Assembly (NCBI GenBank): GCA_030828505.1
Contig: JAURCJ010000001.1
Location: 186,001 to 250,000, forward strand
Origin: Alphaproteobacteria bacterium
GTDB lineage: Bacteria; Pseudomonadota; Alphaproteobacteria; TMED109
DNA length: 64,000 bases
Direction of reading: 5' to 3'
The translations under genes and the position numbers were made by a program. The notes under the pieces were generated by a model, which saw nothing but the letters and a program-made list of their open reading frames with translations, had not been told where the DNA came from and did no database searches. This document shows positions 57,819 to 64,000 of the stretch, one piece after another. How positions within the stretch are numbered: position 1 is the stretch's first letter; every line of letters begins with the position of its first letter.

Positions 57819-58677
57819 TTAAAATTTCCTTATCAATTGTTGAAAAAACTCCAACTAATCTTGGCTTTACATTATCATCAAACCTGTAATTATCTATAAT
57901 TTTTAGCTTATTTTTATTCTCAAATTCTGAGGTAACTATAATAGAAAATAAAATCATAGAAAACTTGGAAGTAATTATTTTTTCAGAAATTAATACAAAC
58001 CCATTAGTGGTCAAAAAATCAGAATATTTTTTTAAATTTTTAGAAGCTATCTTAGAAGTGTATAGAGAAATATTATTTGACGCATATTCTATATTTTGCT
58101 TACTAAGCACTAATGCTTGAATATCGCCACTTAAGCTATCTGATAAGCCACCAATTACAAAAATATTTGGATAATTATTTAAATTAATCCACCAATCATA
58201 TTGTTGATTAGGAAAAGGTAAAACTATAATATTGCACTTATTATCGACTAAACTTTTTAAACAACTAAGACTGCTTTTATTTTTTATTTTTTTTATATCA
58301 GAACCAAAATGATGGCTTACTATCTCATCTATATTACCTGTAAAAGTTACTTTTAACTGACCCTGAATAGATATATAAGCAGAAATAAGGCTTCTCCATA
58401 TAGATATTAATGATTTTATGGATATAATACCTTTATGCCTTTTTATTAATCTTATTAAAATTTCATATTCTCTAGCTGGCCTATAAATAATAATATCACT
58501 ATTATTTTCTTTTCTTTTTTCTTTTTTTACATCTTTTACTAGCTCTGCTCTTTCCATCAATAAATCATGTATTTTATTATCTATTTTATCTATTTTTTTT
58601 CTTATGCTTAATAAAGACAGTTTATTTTTATTAGTATTTTTTACTTTTGTAGAAATAGAAGTTTTTTTTAATGGCAT
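57805..58677 (-). CDS. Chorismate mutase with extra C-terminal domain
   Basis: A 290-residue protein. Residues 20-105 are an AroQ-type helical chorismate mutase: LLSIRKKIDKIDNKIHDLLMERAELVKDVKKEK, with the Arg/Lys substrate contacts, and PAREYEILIRLI. The remaining 180 residues do not show a complete prephenate dehydratase; no TRF motif or ACT signature is visible, although length and NIIVLPFPNQ-type strands recall a periplasmic-binding-like fold. Alphaproteobacteria often have such an extended mutase. The ATG at 58677, eight bases past TTGGA, is preferred to 58689. It overlaps tyrA. Confidence 0.85.
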   Translation of the reverse strand: MPLKKTSISTKVKNTNKNKLSLLSIRKKIDKIDNKIHDLLMERAELVKDVKKEKRKENNSDIIIYRPAREYEILIRLIKRHKGIISIKSLISIWRSLISAYISIQGQLKVTFTGNIDEIVSHHFGSDIKKIKNKSSLSCLKSLVDNKCNIIVLPFPNQQYDWWINLNNYPNIFVIGGLSDSLSGDIQALVLSKQNIEYASNNISLYTSKIASKNLKKYSDFLTTNGFVLISEKIITSKFSMILFSIIVTSEFENKNKLKIIDNYRFDDNVKPRLVGVFSTIDKEILNGKV

Positions 58678-58689
58678 AATTACATCCAA

Positions 58690-58823
58690 ATTATTTTTAA
58701 AATAATAAATTATATATATATATTATTAATATGAAAAAAACCATTAGCATGTAATAATTGTAAATATTATTTTAATAAATTATATTATAATATTTCAATT
58801 ATAAAAAATGAAGAGATTTAAAA
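58690..58823. other. Divergent spacer before metX
   Basis: 134 bases of very AT-rich DNA between the chorismate mutase and metX genes. A seven-codon frame, ATG to TAA at 58731-58754 (MKKTISM), lies in it. I looked for the SAM-II and SAM-V riboswitch patterns that often precede alphaproteobacterial methionine genes and did not see a convincing one. Confidence 0.5.
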
Positions 58824-59954
58824 ATTAATAATACTAATAATACAAAAAAGTTACATAATACTTTTGGACCAATAGACTTACAACTAGAGGGAGGCTATTT
58901 ATTAAAAAACTCCACTTTAGCCTATGATACTTGGGGTAAACTCAATGCTCATAAATCGAATGCAATATTAGTTTGTCATGCGTTAACCGGAGATCAATTT
59001 GTAACTGGTAAAAACCCTATTACAAATAGAAAAGGGTGGTGGGATAATTTAGTAGGGCCAAATAAAATATTAGATACAAATAAATATTTCATTATTTGTA
59101 CGAATGTACTAGGTGGTTGTATGGGAACAACTGGTCCTTCTACCATTAATGCAGCTACATCTGAACCTTACGGTATGGAATTTCCAATCTTTACTATAAA
59201 AGATATGGTTAACTTACAACTTAAATTGATAGAAAGTTTAAATATAAAAAAATTATTTTCAGTTATTGGGGGATCTATGGGAGGAATGCAAGTATTAGAA
59301 TGGGCTGCAAGTTACCCTAATATGTTATATTCCGCTATTCCAATTGCTACGTCATATCGTCATTCTGCTCAAAATATTGCATTTCATGAAGTAGGAAGGC
59401 AAGCAATTATGAATGATCCCGAATGGCATAAAGGTCATTATTATAATAAAGGAAATAAACCACGTCATGGTCTATCTGTGGCAAGAATGATTGCACATAT
59501 AACTTATTTATCTGAAGGAGCATTCCAAAAAAAATTTGGAAGAGATATGCAAAGTAAGGTGCTTTCTTGGGGTTTTGATGCAGACTTCCAAGTAGAGAGC
59601 TACTTAAGGCATCAAGGAACATCATTTGTTGATAGATTTGATGCAAATAGTTATTTATATATAACTAGAGCAATGGATTATTTTGACTTAGCAAACAATC
59701 ATAAAGGCAATTTAGCTCAAGCCTTTATAAATACAAAATGTAAATTTCTTATTGTATCTTTTACAAGCGATTGGCTATTTCCTAGTTCAGAAAGTCAATC
59801 ACTTGTAAAAGCATTAAATAAAACTGCTTCTGATGTAAGCTATATAGAAATAGAATCTGACAAAGGACACGATAGCTTCTTACTTGAAGTAAATGACTTT
59901 TATGATATTCTTTCTGGCTTTATATCTGGAGCAGCAAAAAAATTAAATATATAG
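58824..59954 (+). CDS. metX: Homoserine O-acetyltransferase (no standard start codon)
   Basis: An alpha/beta hydrolase-fold enzyme that acetylates homoserine for methionine synthesis. The ORF track begins at the internal ATG 59121 and loses about 99 residues. The frame is coding from at least [15 protein letters not shown] through [27 protein letters not shown] and [13 protein letters not shown], all MetX signatures. The nucleophile is in [12 protein letters not shown] and the last triad residues are in [10 protein letters not shown]. No ATG, GTG or TTG occurs in frame after the upstream stop at 58809; ATT at 58824, preceded by AAGAG, is the best candidate. Alternatively the ATG at 58808 is the true start and a one-base slip occurred in AAAAA. 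Full length is about 376 residues. metW follows after 11 bases. Confidence 0.88.
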   Translation: MNNTNNTKKLHNTFGPIDLQLEGGYLLKNSTLAYDTWGKLNAHKSNAILVCHALTGDQFVTGKNPITNRKGWWDNLVGPNKILDTNKYFIICTNVLGGCMGTTGPSTINAATSEPYGMEFPIFTIKDMVNLQLKLIESLNIKKLFSVIGGSMGGMQVLEWAASYPNMLYSAIPIATSYRHSAQNIAFHEVGRQAIMNDPEWHKGHYYNKGNKPRHGLSVARMIAHITYLSEGAFQKKFGRDMQSKVLSWGFDADFQVESYLRHQGTSFVDRFDANSYLYITRAMDYFDLANNHKGNLAQAFINTKCKFLIVSFTSDWLFPSSESQSLVKALNKTASDVSYIEIESDKGHDSFLLEVNDFYDILSGFISGAAKKLNI

Positions 59955-59965
59955 CAAAGGTAAAT

Positions 59966-60574
59966 ATGACTAATATTTTGAACCAAAACTTAATATCCTC
60001 CCTTATAAATCATAATGATAAGGTTTTAGATATAGGTTGTGGTAACGGGGAATTACTATATTTTTTAGAAGACAATAAAAGTATTCAAGGGCAGGGTATA
60101 GAAATTAGTCACCAAGGAGTTAAAGAATCAGTGTCAAAAGGCTTATCCGTAATACAAGGAGATGCTGATGAAGATCTTATAAATTTTCCTGACCATGCTT
60201 TTGATATTGTGATTTTAAGTGATACTTTACAAGCAACGCACAAACCTAAAAAAGTCTTGGAGCAAATGCTTAGAATTGGAAAAAAATGTATAATCTGCAT
60301 TCCTAATTTTGGATATTGGAAATACAGATTACAAATTTTAATATATGGAAAAATGCCAGTAACAAAAACTTTATCTGAACCGTGGTATTCCACACCTAAC
60401 ATTCATTTATGTACAATTAAAGATTTTATAAATTTATGTGAACATTTAAATATATCAATTAATGAATCCTATAGAAATACTAAAAATAATATTAAAAAAA
60501 TTAGAAATCCAAAAAGCTACTTAAATAATTTATTATCTACAGAAGGTATTTTTATTTTAACTAAAGAAAAATAA
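59966..60574 (+). CDS. metW: Methionine biosynthesis protein MetW
   Basis: A 202-residue SAM-methyltransferase-like protein. Motif I is VLDIGCGNGELLYFLED near residue 19, and GQGIEISHQGVKESVSKGLSVIQGDADEDL follows. IPNFGYWKYRLQILIYGKMPVTKTLSEPWYSTPNIHLCT near residue 112 is the MetW signature. MetW works with MetX to make an active homoserine acetylating complex in many proteobacteria. It is the second gene of a metX-metW unit and converges with amiC four bases away. Confidence 0.95.
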   Translation: MTNILNQNLISSLINHNDKVLDIGCGNGELLYFLEDNKSIQGQGIEISHQGVKESVSKGLSVIQGDADEDLINFPDHAFDIVILSDTLQATHKPKKVLEQMLRIGKKCIICIPNFGYWKYRLQILIYGKMPVTKTLSEPWYSTPNIHLCTIKDFINLCEHLNISINESYRNTKNNIKKIRNPKSYLNNLLSTEGIFILTKEK

Positions 60575-60578
60575 ATAT

Positions 60579-61673
60579 TTATTTTAAAGCGGTAAAATAT
60601 ATTTCTATAATATTAGCTGTATTTTTCATCAACTTTTTTTGAAAATTAGGGTTAATTAGTTTTTTTAAATCAGCATTATTAGATATAAATCCCATTTCAA
60701 TTAGCACTGATGGCACATCAGGGGCTTTCAAAACAGCAAAACCTGCTTGTCTATGCGGTCTTCTTAATAAGTTAAAATTATGTTGTGTTAATTGATCTAT
60801 AAATAACTCCGCAAAACTTATAGAACTATTTTTAGTTTCTCGTCTGCTTAAATCAATTAAAATATCGGAAACATCTTTATCTAGATCATCTAAATCTAAA
60901 CCAGCTATTAAATCAGATTTATTATCTCTATCAGCCAAAGCTTGTGATAACTTATCCGAAGCTTTTTCTGATAAAGAATATATGCTTGTACCTTTAGTAT
61001 TTTTATTACTAGTTGAGTCTGCATGGATAGAAATAAAAAGATCTGCAGATTTATTTCGAGCAAACTTTACTCTATTACGTAACTTGATATATTTATCTGA
61101 TCCTCTTGTTAAATAAACAGTAAAATTCTTTTTTAAAAGCTCTTCTCTAAGTATCTTAGCAGCCGCTAAAGTTATATCCTTTTCCTTTATATTATTTCTA
61201 ACTGCTCCAGGATCAGGACCACCATGGCCAGCATCTATAACTATTACATTTTTGTTTACAATATTCTGTATAGAGAATAAATTTAAATCTATTAACAAAA
61301 TATATTCTCCACTAATTTTTTTTAAAAAGGTATTTTTTTTAAAATTTTTAGCAGGAACTTTTAAATCAAAAACTAATCTTGCTTTATTATTAGATTTTGA
61401 TGCTCTAATCTTTTTGATATATTTATATTCAAAATTATTCTTAGAGAATTTATCAATATTTTCTATATCCACTACTAGTCTTGGGGGATCTTCTAAAATA
61501 AAAGAATTAGATAGTATTTTTTTTTCACTTGATAATAGTAACCTTAAAGAGTTATCCTTTTCAATACTATAAATATTAATATTATCTGCATATACATGTA
61601 TGAAAATAGAATTTACAAAAATAAGAATAATTATAGAAACTATTGAATTTAGGAACTTTAAAAAAGTATTCAT
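60579..61673 (-). CDS. amiC: N-acetylmuramoyl-L-alanine amidase (AmiC type)
   Basis: A 364-residue periplasmic amidase. An N-terminal signal or anchor (residues 9-28) precedes an AMIN-like domain (about residues 35-135, with PPRLVVDIENI), and the Amidase_3 domain follows from about residue 145. Zinc-ligand and catalytic motifs are VIDAGHGGPDPGA, the Glu in the NNIKEKDI region, LFISIHADS, and VLIEMGFISN with the final Glu. It cuts septal peptidoglycan during division. It is divergent from rne across 353 bases. Confidence 0.94.
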   Translation of the reverse strand: MNTFLKFLNSIVSIIILIFVNSIFIHVYADNINIYSIEKDNSLRLLLSSEKKILSNSFILEDPPRLVVDIENIDKFSKNNFEYKYIKKIRASKSNNKARLVFDLKVPAKNFKKNTFLKKISGEYILLIDLNLFSIQNIVNKNVIVIDAGHGGPDPGAVRNNIKEKDITLAAAKILREELLKKNFTVYLTRGSDKYIKLRNRVKFARNKSADLFISIHADSTSNKNTKGTSIYSLSEKASDKLSQALADRDNKSDLIAGLDLDDLDKDVSDILIDLSRRETKNSSISFAELFIDQLTQHNFNLLRRPHRQAGFAVLKAPDVPSVLIEMGFISNNADLKKLINPNFQKKLMKNTANIIEIYFTALK

Positions 61674-62026
61674 CTAATTTCCTCAAAACCATTAAAAATT
61701 TATTTTAATTAGCTATTTTACAAAATGTTTACATTGTTATAAACATATACAATATAAATAATGATTATAGTGAAGTAAAAAATATAATTTAAAAATAAAA
61801 ATATAGAATATATAGAATTTTCTTATAGGTAATAAAATGGTTTTAGGAATTAAAACAAAAGATAAAAACTTTAGCTCTGTTTCAAAGCTAAACAAAAAAC
61901 TATTTATTGCTATTTTTTTTAAAAACTTACGTCTGGATATTATAAAAACCAGACTCATAATTAATGCCAATAGTAAATTTAATGAAAAATATAATGAACT
62001 TGCACTGGCTTGGAGTAATTTGATCA
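61674..62026 (+). promoter_or_regulatory. Long leader region upstream of rne
   Basis: 353 bases separate amiC from rne, the largest non-genic stretch in the window. The amiC-side half is very AT-rich and is a natural site for divergent promoters; TTTACA with AATATA 17 bases later at 61728-61756 is a weak candidate. The rne-side half is less AT-rich and holds a 7-pair hairpin (TTTAGCT/AGCTAAA) near 61872-61893 and a short one (TCTGG/CCAGA) near 61931-61954. Long structured leaders mediate RNase E self-regulation in other proteobacteria; applying that here is inference. Confidence 0.4.
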
Positions 62027-62091
62027 ATGACAAAGCGTATACTGATAGACGCCGAATACTTAGAAGAAACTCGTGTAGTAGTAACCAATGA
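61837..62091 (+). CDS. Uncertain 84-codon ORF overlapping the rne start
   Basis: The frame opens with ATG at 61837, nine bases after TAGGT, and runs 65 bases into rne in another frame. The predicted product is basic and Lys/Asn-rich with no recognisable domain, membrane span or signal peptide. The final 22 residues merely reflect rne read out of frame. It may be a leader ORF coupling translation to rne, or a chance frame in a structured 5' leader. I consider chance somewhat more likely. Confidence 0.25.
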   Translation: MVLGIKTKDKNFSSVSKLNKKLFIAIFFKNLRLDIIKTRLIINANSKFNEKYNELALAWSNLINDKAYTDRRRILRRNSCSSNQ

Positions 62092-64000
62092 AAATGATAT
62101 TGAAGATTTTGACCATGAAACTACAACAAAAAAGCAAAATAGAGGTAATATATACTTAGCTAAAATAGCTAGAGTGGAGCCTTCTCTTCAAGCAGCCTTC
62201 GTAGATTATGGTAATGAGCGACACGGATTTTTAGCCTTCAGCGAAATACATCCAGACTACTTTCAAATTCCTATTGCAGATAAGGAGAATATCATAAATG
62301 AAGAAGTTTCTGATTTAGATGATAGTGATATTATAGATGGTAATATTGAAGAAGGAGAAGCGAATAATAATTCTATTAATAAGAAAAAACCTAAAACTAA
62401 ATTTTATAATCAATATAAAATCCAAGAAGTAATAAAAAAAGGGCAAATAGTTTTAGTGCAAGTCACTAAAGAAGAAAGAGGAAATAAAGGTGCGGCACTT
62501 ACCACATTTGTTTCACTAGCTGGAAGATACTGTGTTTTAATGACAAATACTATCAGAAAAGGCGGAATCAGCCGAAGAATTACACATTCTAATGATAGAA
62601 AAAAACTAAGATCTATTATTGAGTCTTTAAATGTACCTAATAATATGGCAGTTATTATTAGAACTGCTGGCTCAAAAAGAACTAAAGTTGAAATTAAAAG
62701 AGATTATAATTTTTTAAATAAAACTTGGGAAAAAATTAGAGAAAATACTCTTAAATCTTTATCTCCTTCTCTTATTCATGAAGAAAATAATATTATTAAA
62801 AGAGGTATAAGAGATTTATTTACCCCAGAAATTGAAGAAATAATTATTCAAGGAAATGATGCTTTTAAGGCAGCAAAAAGTTATATGAAAACTTTGATGC
62901 CTAGTAAAATTAAAATTTTAAAAGAATACAAAGAAAAAACTCCATTATTACAAAAATATAATATAGATACAAAATTAGAAAAAATTCATAGCCCAATCGC
63001 AACTTTAAAAAGCGGAGGGTATTTAGTAATAAATCAAACAGAAGCTCTTGTAGCAGTTGACGTAAACTCTGGTAAAGCTACTAAGGAAAGGAATATAGAG
63101 GAAACCGCCTTACAAACTAATAAAGAAGCTGCTGAAGAATTAGCAATACAACTTCGACTTAGGGATCTATCTGGTTTAATAGTTGTAGATTTTATAGATA
63201 TGCTCTTAAGTAAAAATAATAGATTTATTGAAAATGTATTGAAACAAAAGCTACACTCAGACAGAGCAAAAATTCAAGTAGGCAATATTTCAAATTTTGG
63301 GCTACTAGAGATGTCGAGACAAAGACTAAGGCCTAGCATTTATGAAGCTGAATTTATTACTTGTAATCATTGTTTAGGACATGGGAGAATAAGATCTCTG
63401 GATTCTCTAACTTTAAAAGCCCTTCATAAAATTGAAAAAGAAGCTACAAATTATAAAGATAAATCACTTTCAATAAAAATACCTGAAGAGACGGCTTTAC
63501 ATATACTCAATAATAAAAGAAAAGAATTGAATAATATTGAAGAAAAAAGAAATATTATCATTAATATAATACCTGATCCTGAAATGAAATACGAAGAAAT
63601 TATTTATGAAAACGACTCAATTAACGAATCTAAATCAAATATAAATAATAAAAAAGAGAACTCCAATAAAAATTCTAATAAAACTAAACGCCCTAATAAT
63701 AAAAATAAGTATAAAAAATATAATTCTAAAACTAATGAACAGAATGAAAATGTTACCCAAAATGAAAGTAAAAATGTAACTGATAATAATATAAATAACA
63801 AAGGTAAAGATATAATTCACAAAGAAAAAAATACTAAAATTGATAATAGGAAGAAAAGTAATAATACAAAATCTTTAAACAAACCTGCATCTACTTCTGA
63901 CAAGAAATTAAAGAAATCTAATGCTAAAGAAAACAAATCTGATTCTTTAAAAAAAGAAGATAAAATTCTTAAAGAGAATACAACCAAAAGCACTAAAGTT
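62027..64000 (+). CDS. rne: Ribonuclease E, 3' truncated by the window edge
   Basis: The ORF track misses this gene because it has no stop in the window; 658 codons are visible. It starts MTKRILIDAEYLEETRVVVT, and the S1 domain follows with GNIYLAKIARVEPSLQAAFVDYGNERHGFLAF near residue 42. Catalytic metal-binding residues are in AVDVNSGKATKERN near residue 344 and VVDFIDM near residue 385. The zinc-link that joins subunits is CNHC near residue 446. After about residue 510 the chain becomes a Lys/Asn/Glu-rich disordered tail, the usual scaffold for the degradosome. An acidic insertion lies in the S1 domain near residues 88-120. Confidence 0.96.
   Translation, partial: MTKRILIDAEYLEETRVVVTNENDIEDFDHETTTKKQNRGNIYLAKIARVEPSLQAAFVDYGNERHGFLAFSEIHPDYFQIPIADKENIINEEVSDLDDSDIIDGNIEEGEANNNSINKKKPKTKFYNQYKIQEVIKKGQIVLVQVTKEERGNKGAALTTFVSLAGRYCVLMTNTIRKGGISRRITHSNDRKKLRSIIESLNVPNNMAVIIRTAGSKRTKVEIKRDYNFLNKTWEKIRENTLKSLSPSLIHEENNIIKRGIRDLFTPEIEEIIIQGNDAFKAAKSYMKTLMPSKIKILKEYKEKTPLLQKYNIDTKLEKIHSPIATLKSGGYLVINQTEALVAVDVNSGKATKERNIEETALQTNKEAAEELAIQLRLRDLSGLIVVDFIDMLLSKNNRFIENVLKQKLHSDRAKIQVGNISNFGLLEMSRQRLRPSIYEAEFITCNHCLGHGRIRSLDSLTLKALHKIEKEATNYKDKSLSIKIPEETALHILNNKRKELNNIEEKRNIIINIIPDPEMKYEEIIYENDSINESKSNINNKKENSNKNSNKTKRPNNKNKYKKYNSKTNEQNENVTQNESKNVTDNNINNKGKDIIHKEKNTKIDNRKKSNNTKSLNKPASTSDKKLKKSNAKENKSDSLKKEDKILKENTTKSTKV

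Noticed and set aside
58690-58823. Possible SAM riboswitch before metX
   Set aside because: I looked for SAM-II/SAM-V core sequences and pseudoknot pairing and could not find a convincing match.
59121-59954. 277-residue version of MetX from the ORF track
   Set aside because: The frame is clearly coding for about 99 residues upstream, with conserved MetX motifs, so the ATG at 59121 is internal.
61737-62033. 98-residue minus-strand ORF upstream of rne
   Set aside because: It is the mirror of the A/T-rich rne leader; the hydrophobicity comes from T-rich codons and it spans the probable promoters.
63604-63820. Two minus-strand ORFs of 61-65 residues at the window end
   Set aside because: Both are antisense to the Lys/Asn-rich tail of RNase E, which reads as Phe/Leu/Ile on the other strand.

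Overview
The window is 64 kb of AT-rich (by eye roughly 70 percent A+T), densely packed bacterial chromosome. Gene content and order point to an alphaproteobacterium: CobS/CobT next to a J-domain protein and BolA, DUF1192/quinone oxidoreductase/DUF1013 (TrcR), ispG-hisS-prfA-prmC-DUF4167, secA divergent from argJ, metX-metW, IalB-rlmN and DUF2125. Short spacers, many overlapping genes, low GC, and several TRAP and sodium-symporter genes suggest a streamlined, probably marine, free-living lineage. I cannot name the species from sequence alone. I saw no tRNA, rRNA, CRISPR array, insertion sequence or prophage.

Layout. 1-6.7 kb is a transport block: the end of a TRAP operon (binding protein, DctQ, DctM), a TauE/SafE permease, a GFA-type zinc enzyme, an orphan Tat-exported TakP-like binding protein, and a sodium:solute symporter with a small DUF3311-like partner. 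6.8-19 kb mixes metabolism and membrane genes: a formamidase-like hydrolase, YggT, argG, rlmN, IalB, quinone reductase, EamA and TetA-like exporters, phhB, a BI-1/YccA protein, prpE, a Nudix enzyme and accA. 19-30.6 kb holds xerD, an unrecognised 608-residue exported protein with an unlisted 44-codon gene overlapping its start, then aroK-aroB, CNNM/CorC, an AEC carrier, DUF2889, bolA, a J-domain protein, cobS-cobT and rpmB.

30.6-44 kb has methylmalonyl-CoA mutase, DUF1178, methyltransferases, a nitrilase-family enzyme, a glutaredoxin, argJ, secA, ubiG, lysC and a RodZ-like protein. 43-48 kb is ispG-hisS-prfA-prmC-DUF4167. 48-64 kb has a large M23 peptidase, pip, rpmE, a thioesterase, DUF1192, quinone reductase, trcR, hldE, DUF2125, tyrA-chorismate mutase, metX-metW, amiC and the 5' part of rne, which runs off the end.

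How the genes work together. PrpE makes propionyl-CoA and methylmalonyl-CoA mutase takes its carboxylated product to succinyl-CoA. The mutase needs adenosylcobalamin, and CobS/CobT insert cobalt in aerobic B12 synthesis. aroK, aroB, chorismate mutase and tyrA cover part of aromatic amino-acid synthesis; lysC, metX and metW belong to the aspartate/methionine branch; argG and argJ to arginine. PrmC modifies the release factor encoded beside it. The M23 peptidase, AmiC and RodZ-like protein act on the cell wall and cell shape.

The region is mostly housekeeping and I found no clear new system. The points most worth checking are metX, which has no ATG/GTG/TTG start in frame, the 44-codon membrane gene with its 608-residue partner, and the long rne leader. 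Several ORF-track starts are corrected: argJ, pip, the second quinone reductase, prpE, yccA, the GFA gene and chorismate mutase.
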